Origin: Pseudomonas sp. AB6
GTDB lineage: Bacteria; Pseudomonadota; Gammaproteobacteria; Pseudomonadales; Pseudomonadaceae
NCBI RefSeq assembly: GCF_034314105.1
Contig: NZ_JAVIWJ010000001.1
Location: forward strand, 3,708,501 to 3,772,500
Length of the DNA stretch: 64,000 nucleotides
Direction: 5' to 3'
A program made the position numbers and the translations under genes. A model generated the notes under the pieces. The model saw only the letters and a program-made list of their open reading frames with translations. It made no database searches and was not told where the DNA came from. Every line of letters starts with the position of its first letter. Positions within the stretch are counted from its first letter, which is position 1. Positions 1 through 9,325 of this stretch are shown piece by piece.

Positions 1-152
1 GTGCTCCAAACATTTTGTAGTAGAAATTCTGACACTACTACAGCGGAAAAAGTGGGCCGGATTATGCCAGAACTGCTTAAAAAAGGTAGAACCCTCCGGT
101 CAGAACGGCAATAACGCGACCCTACGGGCATTTCAGGTACATTCTGCCCCAC

Positions 153-1055
153 TTAATGCCGCGTATTAGAGGGTGAATCCACACCGCCACCGGCAAATAT
201 CTGCGCCACGTCAGTGGCATCAAATAGGTAACGCTGATTGCAGAACTGGCAGTCGATTTCAATGGCGCCGTGATGCTCGATCACCAGTTGCTGCGCATCT
301 TCTTCACCGAGGCTCACCAAGGCATTGGCCGAACGCTCGCGGGAACAGCTACAACGGAACTGCAGAGGCTGGATGTCAAACATGCGTACTGCATCTTCAT
401 GGAACAAACGGTGCAACACGGTCTCATTATCCAAACTGAGTAGCTCTTCAGCGGTCAGAGTTCCGGCCAGCGCCGTAACATGTTGCCAACTGGCATCGCG
501 ATCTTCCGGATCGGTTAAACGGTCAGCGGGCAATTGCTGCAACAGCAGGCCACGCGCACGGGAGCCGTCCGCGCTGAGCCAAAAACGCGTTCCCAACTGC
601 TCGGACAGGGCGAAATATGACGTCAGGCTTTCGGACAAATCAGCACCGTCCAACGCCACGGCACCCTGGTAGCGTTTGCCCTGACGCGGATCGATGGTCA
701 ACGTAAGAATGCCATCCGGCATCAGGTCGCGAAGCCCGGCACCCGACACGATCTGGTCTTCCTCGTAGCGAGCTATACCACGTATCTCACGGTCACTTGA
801 GCATTCGACCATCAACATGGGTACGGCACCGCTGGAATTGGCCTGTAGCACCAACAAACCATCAAATTTCAGCGTACCCACCAGCAGCGAAGCAGCCGCG
901 AGCATTTCACCCAGCAACTGTGCGACGGGTTCGGGATACGGGTGCTTGGCCAGCACCTCGGCATAGCTGCGCTCAAGCGTTACCAGCTCTCCGCGAACGT
1001 CGCTTTCATCAAAAATGAAACGCTGTGTGTAATCAATATCCGGAAAATCATGCAT
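153..1055 (-). CDS. hslO: Hsp33 redox-regulated holdase chaperone
   Basis: Cytoplasmic chaperone that is activated when oxidation releases zinc and then holds unfolding proteins. The 300-residue protein has the Hsp33 N-terminal core followed by the redox switch: a CSC pair near residue 235 and CQFC near residue 268, the four zinc cysteines of the family. The reading frame extends nine codons upstream, but the family begins at MHDFPDIDYTQRF, so the ATG at 1055 is chosen. hslR lies upstream on the same strand about 300 bp away. In P. aeruginosa the next gene downstream is pckA, which would lie outside the window. Identification is secure; the start is a judgement. Confidence 0.96.
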   Translation of the reverse strand: MHDFPDIDYTQRFIFDESDVRGELVTLERSYAEVLAKHPYPEPVAQLLGEMLAAASLLVGTLKFDGLLVLQANSSGAVPMLMVECSSDREIRGIARYEEDQIVSGAGLRDLMPDGILTLTIDPRQGKRYQGAVALDGADLSESLTSYFALSEQLGTRFWLSADGSRARGLLLQQLPADRLTDPEDRDASWQHVTALAGTLTAEELLSLDNETVLHRLFHEDAVRMFDIQPLQFRCSCSRERSANALVSLGEEDAQQLVIEHHGAIEIDCQFCNQRYLFDATDVAQIFAGGGVDSPSNTRH

Positions 1056-1352
1056 GAGAAAAGGTATCTGAAGTGATGGCAAGGTAATGACGAGCGCCTA
1101 AAAAACGCCGCCTGACAACTAACATTTTTTCCGCTGTAATCATGCCGATGGGGCGTATTTTATGAACAACGTCAATTGCTGAGTAGCTCACCGGCAGACA
1201 ATTCAGTGTGGCTCTAAATCTGGACAGTCGCCATTATGTGACTGTTATACATAATCGTCGGTTTGGTTCGCTGACGTCGATGATCATTCACACCCTATTG
1301 AAAAAAGCGTTAGACACAGAGCTGCCGTACGATTTTCAACCGACTGGGGTTA

Positions 1353-1757
1353 TTAGTCGTCACCTGAACCACGAAACTGATGAAGCTGTCGACGTTGCTT
1401 CTTGGTGGGCCGCCCTTCGGTGCTGATGCCAATGCTGCCCGCCTTGCGCATGGCCACGGCGTTTTCACGCTTTTGGACGCTTTCCGGGGTTTCGGTGTAC
1501 AGAGTTTGCGCCTCAGAGGCGCCTCGCCGTACTGCCGATAGCGCCTGAATGATCACCGTACGCTCATCAAACCCTGCGCGGATTTGGAACTCGTCACCTA
1601 CACGTGGCTCCTTGCCTGGCTTGCATCGTTCGCCACGCCAGTGGACTTTACCGCTTTCAATCGCGGCCTTGGCCAATGCTCGTGTTTTAAAAAAACGCGC
1701 AGCCCATAGCCATTTGTCCAGCCTGACTTTGTCATCCTCTTCCTGTTTTTGTGCCAT
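1353..1757 (-). CDS. hslR: Heat shock protein 15, S4-domain ribosome-associated protein
   Basis: The 134-residue protein has an S4 RNA-binding domain at residues about 11-70 (DKWLWAARFFKTRALA) and a basic C-terminal tail (PTKKQRRQL), the arrangement of Hsp15. In E. coli Hsp15 binds free 50S subunits carrying a nascent chain and helps recycle stalled ribosomes. The ATG at 1757 follows an AAGGAA Shine-Dalgarno sequence. It is transcribed divergently from rimA, with 77 bp between start codons, and lies upstream of hslO on the same strand. Pairing of hslR with hslO is common in gammaproteobacteria and fits a shared heat-stress role. Confidence 0.94.
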   Translation of the reverse strand: MAQKQEEDDKVRLDKWLWAARFFKTRALAKAAIESGKVHWRGERCKPGKEPRVGDEFQIRAGFDERTVIIQALSAVRRGASEAQTLYTETPESVQKRENAVAMRKAGSIGISTEGRPTKKQRRQLHQFRGSGDD

Positions 1758-1834
1758 TGGGATTCCTTAATAAGCAACGGTCCGAACTTTACTACGTCAC
1801 GTATAGCAGGCGTCAAACCGATCATGGGACTAGA

Positions 1835-2659
1835 ATGCCCTCTCTATCGACGGCTCCCTTGGCGCAGGAATGCTACGTGACTGAATTTCCGATCTCGCTC
1901 ACCCATCCTAAAGTTAAATGCGAAGGCTGCCAGAACAGCATCGAACTGGATTTCGACTTTGCATTTGCCTACCAACCCATCGTCGACTTGCGTGATCGGT
2001 CGGTGTTCGCTCATGAGGCCTTGGTACGCGGTACCCATGGCGAAGGTGCCCTGTCGATTTTGAGCCAAGTCAATGCCCAAAATCGCTACCGCTTCGACCA
2101 ACGATGTCGTACTGAAGCGATTGCTGGAGCAGCGCGATTGGGAATGCGCGAGCACCTGTCGATCAATTTTCTACCCAACGCGGTATACCGGCCAGAGCTG
2201 TGTATTCGCAGCACGTTGGAATCAGCCAAGGCGCACAACTTCCCCTTGAGCCAACTGATTTTCGAAACCGTTGAAAGTGAGCATTTGGATAACAATCATC
2301 ATTTGACCAACATTCTGCGCGAATATCAGGAGTTTGGCTTCAAGACGGCCATTGATGACTTCGGTGCCGGCTACTCAGGGCTGACATTGCTGGCAGATTT
2401 TCAACCGGACTTGATTAAACTCGACATGGCACTGGTTAGGGATATTCATTTGGATCGCGCCCGTCAGGCTATTGTTCGAGGCGTTGTCATAATGTGTGAA
2501 GAGTTAGGTGTTGCAGTCATCGCTGAAGGCATCGAGCATGCCGAAGAGCGCAATTTTTTGGCCGACTGCGGAATATTTCTCATGCAGGGCTACTTGTTCG
2601 CCAAGCCTGCATTCAAAGCTTTAGCCCAGATAAATCCTGGCGCCTGGCAGACTGTTTGA
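1835..2659 (+). CDS. rimA: EAL-domain c-di-GMP phosphodiesterase of the rim operon
   Basis: Stand-alone EAL protein of 274 residues. The residues needed for catalysis are present: EALVRG, the Asn of SINFLPN, the Glu of ETVESE, the AIDDFGAGYS loop, the Lys of LIKLD, IAEGIE and the Gln of MQGYLF. An active phosphodiesterase that hydrolyses c-di-GMP is therefore predicted. No membrane segment or sensor domain is visible. The frame opens at 1751 inside the hslR start, but the ATG at 1835 leaves room for a promoter and is preferred. It precedes rimB and rimK. In P. fluorescens the rimABK operon links c-di-GMP to glutamate tailing of ribosomal protein S6, and RimA is the phosphodiesterase. The symbol rests on this context. 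Confidence 0.88.
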   Translation: MPSLSTAPLAQECYVTEFPISLTHPKVKCEGCQNSIELDFDFAFAYQPIVDLRDRSVFAHEALVRGTHGEGALSILSQVNAQNRYRFDQRCRTEAIAGAARLGMREHLSINFLPNAVYRPELCIRSTLESAKAHNFPLSQLIFETVESEHLDNNHHLTNILREYQEFGFKTAIDDFGAGYSGLTLLADFQPDLIKLDMALVRDIHLDRARQAIVRGVVIMCEELGVAVIAEGIEHAEERNFLADCGIFLMQGYLFAKPAFKALAQINPGAWQTV

Positions 2660-2675
2660 AACATTCGGGATCGCT

Positions 2676-3158
2676 TTGAAAATATTTGATCATTTGACAG
2701 TCGTCGGCCTTCGCGAGTGGGTAGCGCTGCCCCATCTAGGCGTGGCCGGCTTGCGCGCAAAAATCGACACCGGGGCGAGTACATCAAGCCTTCACGCGAC
2801 TGAAATCGAACCTTTCGAACGCGATGGCCAAAAATGGGTACGCTTCAACGCGCACCTAGGCACCGTGGTTCAGCTACGCCATCGCCGTTGCGAAGCGCTG
2901 TTGGTCGCGATGAAAACCATAAAAAGTTCTAACGGGCATACGCAGGTCCGCTACGTAATCCGAACCACGCTGGCGCTGGGTGATCGGGTATGGCCTGTGG
3001 AATTTACACTGGCTTGCCGCAAAGCCATGCGCTATCGCTTGTTGCTTGGTTCCAAAGCCCTTATCGACGGCCATTTGGTAGTTAATCCGGGCGCTACATA
3101 CGTTCAAGAAAAGCCGGTATTTCCGGCATCTATTACTTCTGTCACAGGTGTTGCATGA
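2676..3158 (+). CDS. rimB: RimB, retropepsin-like zinc/aspartic protease
   Basis: 160-residue protein of the family annotated as ATP-dependent zinc protease, with a retropepsin-like fold. The KIDTGASTSSLH segment near residue 29 carries the DTGA catalytic signature, and LLLGSKALIDG near residue 123 is the usual second conserved block. Translation starts at TTG (2676), 17 nt after the rimA stop; no ATG fits the conserved N-terminus MKIFDHLTVVGL. The stop overlaps the rimK start as ATGA. In the P. fluorescens model RimB counteracts or trims RimK-added glutamate and modulates RimK. Confidence 0.88.
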   Translation: MKIFDHLTVVGLREWVALPHLGVAGLRAKIDTGASTSSLHATEIEPFERDGQKWVRFNAHLGTVVQLRHRRCEALLVAMKTIKSSNGHTQVRYVIRTTLALGDRVWPVEFTLACRKAMRYRLLLGSKALIDGHLVVNPGATYVQEKPVFPASITSVTGVA

Positions 3159-4060
3159 AGATCGCTGTGCTGTCGCGTAACCCGCGTCTGTATTCCACAC
3201 GACGCTTGGTCGAAGCAGGTACCGCCCGCGGCCATGAAATGGTGGTGATCGACACCCTGCGCGCATACATGAACATCGCCAGTCATAAGCCGCAAATCCA
3301 CTATCGCGGCAAGCCATTAGAGGATTTCGATGCAGTGATCCCGCGAATCGGTGCCTCGGTAACGTTTTATGGCTGCGCGGTGCTGCGCCAGTTTGAAATG
3401 ATGGGCGTATTCCCGCTGAACGAATCAGTAGCTATTGCTCGCTCGCGGGATAAGTTGCGTTCGTTGCAATTGCTTTCACGCCGAGGCGTTGGTTTGCCCG
3501 TCACCGGGTTTGCTCACTCACCCGACGACATCCCAGACTTGATCCGCATGGTCAATGGCGCTCCGTTGGTCATCAAAGTCTTAGAGGGCACCCAAGGTAT
3601 TGGCGTGGTGCTATGTGAAACGGCGACTGCTGCTGAGTCGGTGATTGAAGCGTTCATGGGCCTTAAGCAAGACATTATGGTCCAGGAGTACATCAAGGAA
3701 GCAGGCGGCGCCGATATTCGCTGTTTTGTCGTGGGCGACAAAGTTATTGCGTCGATGAAGCGTCAGGCCAAGCCCGGAGAGTTTCGCTCAAACCTACACC
3801 GGGGTGGCAGCGCTAGCCTGATCAAGATCACACCTGAAGAACGCATGACAGCCATTCGTGCAGCCAAGGTGATGGGCTTGAGCGTCGCCGGCGTGGATAT
3901 CCTGCGCTCCAATCACGGTCCTCTGGTTATGGAGGTGAACTCATCACCGGGGCTGGAAGGCATCGAAACCACCACCAACAAAGACGTGGCCGGGATGATC
4001 ATGGAGTATCTGGAAAAGAACAGCGGCCCGCACATGACGCGGACCAGAGGGAAGGGTTGA
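3155..4060 (+). CDS. rimK: Ribosomal protein S6 L-glutamate ligase
   Basis: 301-residue ATP-grasp ligase that adds glutamates to the C-terminus of ribosomal protein S6. The sequence shows the N-terminal pre-ATP-grasp domain (MKIAVLSRNPRLYSTRRL), the ATP-binding lysine region (VIKVLEGTQGIGVVL), the IRCFVVG strand and the metal-binding end MEVNSSPGLEGIE. It is coupled to rimB by a 4-nt overlap and ends the rimABK operon. It converges on envZ with 35 bp between stops. Length and motifs are normal for RimK. Confidence 0.96.
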   Translation: MKIAVLSRNPRLYSTRRLVEAGTARGHEMVVIDTLRAYMNIASHKPQIHYRGKPLEDFDAVIPRIGASVTFYGCAVLRQFEMMGVFPLNESVAIARSRDKLRSLQLLSRRGVGLPVTGFAHSPDDIPDLIRMVNGAPLVIKVLEGTQGIGVVLCETATAAESVIEAFMGLKQDIMVQEYIKEAGGADIRCFVVGDKVIASMKRQAKPGEFRSNLHRGGSASLIKITPEERMTAIRAAKVMGLSVAGVDILRSNHGPLVMEVNSSPGLEGIETTTNKDVAGMIMEYLEKNSGPHMTRTRGKG

Positions 4061-4095
4061 TAGGCCCTACAGGGTATTCGTCTTACACACTTCAG

Positions 4096-5409
4096 CTAAA
4101 CCGCCCCCCTTGGCAACATCAATCCCAGAGGCAAACGCACACGGGCTTCAAGGCCGCCTCCGGATCGATTTCGGAGCTCTACGTTGCCGCCATGCATGGC
4201 GGCAATTCGCTTGACGATCGCTAATCCCAACCCGGTACCTTTTCCACTACGCGCCCGGTCGCCACGAATAAAGGGATTGAAGATGATCTCCAGCTCGGAT
4301 GGATCAATACCCATACCGCGATCCAGGACACTCAGCACTACGTAAGGCGCACTGGCATCTCCAGATACATAAGCGGCGACTTCGATCCCATTGCCCGCGT
4401 GATGCATCGCGTTACCAATCAAGTTGTTCAACAACCGCTTAAGCGAAACTCGGCGTAGCGGAAAAGGCGGTATTGGTTCCAGACATAATCGAATTTGCTC
4501 CACGGGATGGTTGAAGGGAGCTACCACCTCCCGCACTAAATCACCCAAGTCGACTTCTTCGATTTTTTCATCGCGACCATCGCGAATGAACGCCAGGAAT
4601 TGATCGAGAATCGCATCCATGTCTTCGATATCGCGAACCATACCCTCCGTTAGCTCGTTTTCATCAGTCATCAACTCCAGCGACAGACGTAAACGAGTCA
4701 GAGGTGTGCGCAGGTCATGAGAAACTCCAGCCAACATCAATTCCCGCTCTTGCCCGGCCTGTTCAACGTCTTCGGCCATTTGGTTGAACGCGCGATATAC
4801 CTCGGCCATCTCACTGGGCGTATCGCTAATCGGCAAACGTACGCTACGTCCCTGGCCGAGCTGGCGGGCGGCGAACACCAAACGCTTAAGCGGTTGATTA
4901 AGCTGCCTCACGAAAATCCACGCCGACGCAGTGGATAACAAACCAATGGCTAGGAACCAGCCAAGTACGCTCCAGATCTTCTGACCGCGTAACGGATGCG
5001 GGTACAACGGCACTTTGAGCCAACCGTCCCCTAGGCTGGGCGCTCGAACCCAAAGTGCCGGTGGCGCATGCACGCGCAAGCGCACCTCAGTGTCTGCACC
5101 TAGCTCAGCCTGCATTTGCCGTTGATATATCTCACTGTAAGGCCAATGTTGCTCGCCCTCCGGTACCCCACCGCCAACCACGCGGATTAGCCCCGCAGCT
5201 TCGGCAATTGCCGAGCGGTCTTGCTCATCAGCAGCCCAATAGGCACGTAACGTCAGTGCGACACCGTGGCTGTATTGTCTGTCGACCAGCACGTCTTCGT
5301 TCATCAGCAGATAAACCAAGGTCAGTGCTTTGGAAAACAGGACGACAATCAGCACCAGCCATAGGGTGCGAGAGAAGAAGCTTTGCGGGAACCAGAGCGG
5401 CGTTTTCAT
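4096..5409 (-). CDS. envZ: EnvZ-type sensor histidine kinase (AmgS orthologue)
   Basis: Inner-membrane kinase of 437 residues that phosphorylates OmpR. A first membrane segment lies at about residues 12-34, a periplasmic sensor follows, and a second segment (LGWFLAIGLLSTASAWIF) is near residue 150. Then come a HAMP linker, the H-box GVSHDLRTPLTR near residue 229, the N-box NLIGNAMHHAG, and the G boxes DRGMGID and GKGTGLGLAIV. ompR lies 171 bp upstream on the same strand. In P. aeruginosa this pair is called AmgSR and controls the response to membrane stress from misfolded proteins and aminoglycosides. Confidence 0.93.
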   Translation of the reverse strand: MKTPLWFPQSFFSRTLWLVLIVVLFSKALTLVYLLMNEDVLVDRQYSHGVALTLRAYWAADEQDRSAIAEAAGLIRVVGGGVPEGEQHWPYSEIYQRQMQAELGADTEVRLRVHAPPALWVRAPSLGDGWLKVPLYPHPLRGQKIWSVLGWFLAIGLLSTASAWIFVRQLNQPLKRLVFAARQLGQGRSVRLPISDTPSEMAEVYRAFNQMAEDVEQAGQERELMLAGVSHDLRTPLTRLRLSLELMTDENELTEGMVRDIEDMDAILDQFLAFIRDGRDEKIEEVDLGDLVREVVAPFNHPVEQIRLCLEPIPPFPLRRVSLKRLLNNLIGNAMHHAGNGIEVAAYVSGDASAPYVVLSVLDRGMGIDPSELEIIFNPFIRGDRARSGKGTGLGLAIVKRIAAMHGGNVELRNRSGGGLEARVRLPLGLMLPRGAV

Positions 5410-5580
5410 GGCAGTAGCTACACACTTTGCAGGTGCGAGTCAGGCTCGCATAAATGGTGAATCGCGAACAGCGCCAGTCGCGTGAACGCCCGCACCAAAC
5501 CAGCCGATATCCCGCAATGGGCTATCGACTGTCGGGGCGAGGATCGGCGCGCTTAACAGCTCACTCCTACAAAATGCAGA

Positions 5581-6321
5581 TCACTTGTTTCCAGTACCAT
5601 CGGGAACGAATACGTAACCCACACCCCATACTGTCTGGATATAGCGAGGCTTGGAAGGGTCCGGCTCGATCAAGCGACGCAAGCGTGAAATTTGTACGTC
5701 AATGGAGCGCTCCAGCGCATCCCACTCACGACCACGAGCCAAATTCATTAATTTGTCGCGGGTCAGTGGCTCGCGTGCATGCATGACCAAAGCCTTGAGC
5801 ACGGCGAATTCACCCGTCGTCAGCATATGCACTTCGGTGCCGCGTTTGAGCTCGCGAGTTGCCAGCGACAGCTCGTAATCACCAAATGTGACGGACTCGT
5901 CTTCACTGCCGGGCGCGCCAGGTACGGGTGTGGTCTGACGACGAAGCACAGCCTTGACTCTCGCCATAAGCTCATCGGGGTTGAATGGCTTGGACAGGTA
6001 ATCGTCCGCACCCAGCTCCAGGCCGCGGATACGGCTCAACTCATCGCCCTTGGCAGTTAACATGATAATCGGCACTTGATTGTTGGCAGCACGCAAACGG
6101 CGGCAGGCAGATAGCCCATCTTCGCCGGGCAGCATCAAATCAAGTACGACAAGGTGAAAAACCTCCCGAGCCAGCAGGCGATCCATTTGCTCGACGTTAG
6201 CTACAGCACGGGCGCGATACCCTTTGCTCGTAAAAAAGCGCTCTAGCAGGCTGCTTAACCCTGGGTCGTCGTCAACAATGAGGATTTTTTCCCCTTCAGC
6301 AGTTTGTGCAATGCTGCTCAT
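5581..6321 (-). CDS. ompR: OmpR-type response regulator (AmgR orthologue)
   Basis: 246-residue regulator. The receiver domain contains the acidic pair VDDD, the phosphoacceptor in VVLDLMLPGEDG near residue 60, the conserved Thr of IIMLTAKG and the Lys of YLSKPFNP. The C-terminal winged helix (MLTTGEFAVLKALV ... IQTVWGVGYVF) binds DNA. The ATG at 6321 has an AAAGGAG ribosome-binding site. It forms a two-gene unit with envZ and is divergent from tex. Its length and motifs are those of a functional OmpR-family transcription factor. Confidence 0.95.
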   Translation of the reverse strand: MSSIAQTAEGEKILIVDDDPGLSSLLERFFTSKGYRARAVANVEQMDRLLAREVFHLVVLDLMLPGEDGLSACRRLRAANNQVPIIMLTAKGDELSRIRGLELGADDYLSKPFNPDELMARVKAVLRRQTTPVPGAPGSEDESVTFGDYELSLATRELKRGTEVHMLTTGEFAVLKALVMHAREPLTRDKLMNLARGREWDALERSIDVQISRLRRLIEPDPSKPRYIQTVWGVGYVFVPDGTGNK

Positions 6322-6471
6322 TAGATGCTCCTTTGATCTCGGCGCGCATTATGGCGTAGCCGCCGAGTTACGTACTGTAAGCATTGTTAGCAGATTTTAC
6401 TTGAACCGCCAGTAACTGTTACACCCAACGCCCGTTAGAGGCGCCAATCCCCTTTATCGCAGATCGCCGGG

Positions 6472-6477
6472 TATAAT
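6472..6477 (+). promoter_or_regulatory. Candidate -10 box for tex
   Basis: A consensus TATAAT sits 85 bp before the tex start in the divergent ompR-tex spacer. No good TTGACA-like -35 is present at 17 bp, so the promoter assignment is tentative. Confidence 0.45.
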
Positions 6478-6561
6478 GCGCCGCCGCGAAGTCAGGCACT
6501 CTGGCCGACGCTGCTTGTAAACAGTCGTATATTTTTTGTTCACAATTTGCCAGGTGGTTTT

Positions 6562-8886
6562 ATGGACAGCATCAACAGCCGCATCGCCGAGGAACTCGGT
6601 GTACGTCCACAGCAGGTCGCAGCGGCCGTCGCTCTGCTCGATGAAGGTTCAACAGTGCCCTTCATCTCTCGCTACCGCAAAGAAGTAACCGGCAGTCTTG
6701 ATGACACTCAATTACGTCATCTGGAAGAGCGCCTGCGCTATCTGCGTGAACTCGACGAGCGACGCATCAGCATTCTCGCCAGCATTGAAGAGCAAGGAAA
6801 ACTAACCCCCGAGCTGGCTCGCGATATTAAACTTGCTGACACCAAAACTCGCCTTGAAGACTTGTATCTGCCCTATAAACAAAAACGCCGCACCAAGGGC
6901 CAAATCGCTCTGGAAGCGGGCCTAGGCGAATTGGCCGATGGACTGTTCAACGACCCGAGCCTGACCCCTGAAAGCGAAGCTGCCCGTTTCGTCAATGCCG
7001 AAAAAGGCGTGACTGATGCGAAGGCTGCACTCGAAGGCGCCAAATACATTCTGATGGAGCGTTTTGCCGAAGACGCCCATTTGCTCGACAAGCTGCGCAG
7101 CTTTCTTAAGCAGGAATCGGTGATCAGTGCTCGGGTGGTGGCTGGCAAAGAAGAAGAAGGCGCGAAATTCCGCGACTACTTCGAACACGACGAGCCGCTA
7201 AAAAGCATGCCATCGCATCGCGCCTTGGCTATTTTCCGCGGTCGTAACGAAGGTTTTCTCAGTTCCTCGCTGAAGGTTGGCGAAGAGCTGCCAGGCGCCA
7301 TGCACCCGTGCGAAATGATGATCAGCGAACGTTTCGGACTGCAAAACCAGAATCGCCCTGCTGATAAGTGGCTGGCCGAAGTGGTGCGTTGGACCTGGAA
7401 GGTCAAGCTCTATACCCACTTGGAAACCGATTTGCTCGGCGAGCTACGCGAAGGCGCAGAAACCGAAGCCATCAACGTATTCGCGCACAACTTGCACGAC
7501 TTGCTGTTGGCCGCGCCCGCCGGCCCCCGCGCCACATTGGGCCTCGACCCTGGTTTGCGCACCGGCTGCAAAGTGGCGGTGGTTGATGCAACCGGCAAGT
7601 TGCTGGATTACGCCACGGTTTATCCCCACGTACCTAAGAACCAGTGGGATCAAACCATTGCCGTATTGGCCGCCCTGTGTGCTAAACACGCCGTGGACTT
7701 GATCGCCATCGGTAACGGCACCGCCAGCCGGGAAACAGATAAACTGGCCGCCGAACTGATCAAGAAATACCCAGGCTTGAAAATGACCAAGGTGATGGTC
7801 TCAGAAGCCGGCGCTTCGGTGTATTCCGCCTCAGAACTGGCTGCCAAAGAGTTCCCTGACCTGGACGTGACCATTCGTGGCGCGGTGTCGATCGCCCGGC
7901 GCTTGCAAGACCCGCTGGCTGAGCTGGTGAAAATCGATCCGAAATCCATCGGCGTCGGCCAATACCAGCACGATGTATCGCAGCTAAAACTGGCCCGTGG
8001 TCTGGATGCAGTGGTTGAGGACTGCGTGAATGCCGTCGGTGTCGATGTGAATACCGCGTCTGTGGCCTTGCTGGCACGTATTTCTGGCCTCAACTTTACG
8101 TTGGCACAAAATATTGTCGCCCACCGCGATGAAAACGGGGCGTTCAAGACCCGCGCCGCGCTGAAGAAAGTCAGCCGTCTTGGCGAAAAAACATATGAGC
8201 AAGCTGCCGGGTTCCTGCGTGTCATGAACGGTGATAATCCGCTGGATTCCTCCGCCGTTCACCCGGAAGCTTATCCGCTGGTGAAGCGTATTGCCGCTGA
8301 AACCGACCGCGATATCCGCTCGCTGATTGGAGACGCCAGCTTCCTCAAGCGTCTGGATCCGAAAAAATACACCGATGAAACCTTCGGCTTGCCAACCGTG
8401 ACCGACATTCTGCAAGAGCTAGAAAAACCAGGCCGTGACCCGCGTCCCGAGTTCAAAACCGCCGAGTTCCAGGACGGCGTCGAAGAACTCAAGGATCTGG
8501 AGTTGGGCATGATCCTTGAGGGAGTGGTCACCAACGTGACCAACTTTGGCGCCTTCGTCGATATCGGCGTCCATCAAGATGGCTTGGTGCACATATCGGC
8601 GTTGTCGGAGAAGTTCATCAAAGACCCCCGTGAAGCAGTGAAAGCTGGCGATGTGGTGAAGGTCAAGGTCATGGAAATTGACATACCGCGTAAACGGGTT
8701 GGGCTCTCGATGCGCATGGGTGATACCCCCGGCGAGAAAATTGATGGCGCACGAGGCGCACGTCCCGGTTCGGCTCCGCGCTCGCAACAAAGTAGCCCGC
8801 GCAAAGAGGCTCCGACCGCCGCGATTCCGGCCAGCAATGCCATGGCGTCTTTGTTCGCCAACGCCAAGCAGTTGAAGAAGCGCTGA
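6562..8886 (+). CDS. tex: Tex, S1-domain RNA-binding transcription accessory protein
   Basis: 774-residue RNA-binding protein of the Tex family. Visible parts are the N-terminal helical region, a YqgF/RNase H-like fold (LGLDPGLRTGCKVAVVD near residue 330), helix-hairpin-helix segments (VDVNTASVALLARISGL) and a C-terminal S1 domain (LELGMILEGVVTNVTNFGAFVDIGV near residue 650) followed by a low-complexity basic tail. The frame opens five codons upstream, but the ATG at 6562 has an AGGTGG site at the right spacing. The stop overlaps the next start as TGATG. Tex influences transcription and toxin expression in several bacteria; its role here is inferred. Confidence 0.95.
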   Translation: MDSINSRIAEELGVRPQQVAAAVALLDEGSTVPFISRYRKEVTGSLDDTQLRHLEERLRYLRELDERRISILASIEEQGKLTPELARDIKLADTKTRLEDLYLPYKQKRRTKGQIALEAGLGELADGLFNDPSLTPESEAARFVNAEKGVTDAKAALEGAKYILMERFAEDAHLLDKLRSFLKQESVISARVVAGKEEEGAKFRDYFEHDEPLKSMPSHRALAIFRGRNEGFLSSSLKVGEELPGAMHPCEMMISERFGLQNQNRPADKWLAEVVRWTWKVKLYTHLETDLLGELREGAETEAINVFAHNLHDLLLAAPAGPRATLGLDPGLRTGCKVAVVDATGKLLDYATVYPHVPKNQWDQTIAVLAALCAKHAVDLIAIGNGTASRETDKLAAELIKKYPGLKMTKVMVSEAGASVYSASELAAKEFPDLDVTIRGAVSIARRLQDPLAELVKIDPKSIGVGQYQHDVSQLKLARGLDAVVEDCVNAVGVDVNTASVALLARISGLNFTLAQNIVAHRDENGAFKTRAALKKVSRLGEKTYEQAAGFLRVMNGDNPLDSSAVHPEAYPLVKRIAAETDRDIRSLIGDASFLKRLDPKKYTDETFGLPTVTDILQELEKPGRDPRPEFKTAEFQDGVEELKDLELGMILEGVVTNVTNFGAFVDIGVHQDGLVHISALSEKFIKDPREAVKAGDVVKVKVMEIDIPRKRVGLSMRMGDTPGEKIDGARGARPGSAPRSQQSSPRKEAPTAAIPASNAMASLFANAKQLKKR

Positions 8887-9269
8887 TGGATATCCCGGAA
8901 GGTCTCACCCAAAGTGCATTTTTTAATACGCTCGGCTGCCGATTGGCTCTTTTGGACCACGGTGTTGCGCACGTCGCGTTGCCGCTAGAGCCTCATCTGC
9001 GCAATCGCGGCAACGTAATGCACGGTGGAGCAATCTTCAGCTTGGTCGATATCACCATGGGGCTAGCGTGTTCCAGCTCCCACGGTTTCGATCAACAAAG
9101 CGTGACCATCGAATGCAAAATCAACTATGTGCGTTCGGTTTCCGAAGGCGAGGTGCTCTGTATCGCCAAGGTGCTTCACGCCGGGCGACGCACGCTGGTA
9201 GTCGAAGCAGAAGTGGTCCAAGGCGATAAATTGATCGCTAAAGCGCAGGGCACATTTGCCGTCATCTAG
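8886..9269 (+). CDS. PaaI-family hotdog thioesterase
   Basis: 127-residue single hotdog-fold protein. The segment RNRGNVMHGGAIFSLVDITMG near residues 37-57 contains the HGG(A)xxxLxD signature with the catalytic aspartate of the PaaI subfamily, so hydrolysis of an acyl- or aryl-CoA is likely. The physiological substrate cannot be read from the sequence. The start codon overlaps the tex stop, so the two are translationally coupled, and an inverted repeat follows about 20 bp after the stop. Confidence 0.85.
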   Translation: MDIPEGLTQSAFFNTLGCRLALLDHGVAHVALPLEPHLRNRGNVMHGGAIFSLVDITMGLACSSSHGFDQQSVTIECKINYVRSVSEGEVLCIAKVLHAGRRTLVVEAEVVQGDKLIAKAQGTFAVI

Positions 9270-9288
9270 CTGTCGAGCGTGGATTTGA

Positions 9289-9325
9289 GTTAATTTCGAC
9301 ACTGCGTAACAGTGTCGAAATTAAC
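9289..9325. repeat. Perfect 16-bp inverted repeat, possible terminator
   Basis: Arms 9289-9304 and 9310-9325 are perfectly complementary (GTTAATTTCGACACTG) around the 5-nt loop CGTAA. It begins 20 bp after the thioesterase stop and ends 141 bp before gshA. No run of T follows on either strand, so it is not a classic Rho-independent terminator. A protein-binding site or a Rho-assisted end remains possible. Confidence 0.7.

Noticed and set aside
1208..1426. 72-codon plus-strand frame between hslO and hslR
   Set aside because: No ribosome-binding site, overlaps the hslR 3' end and has no recognisable features.
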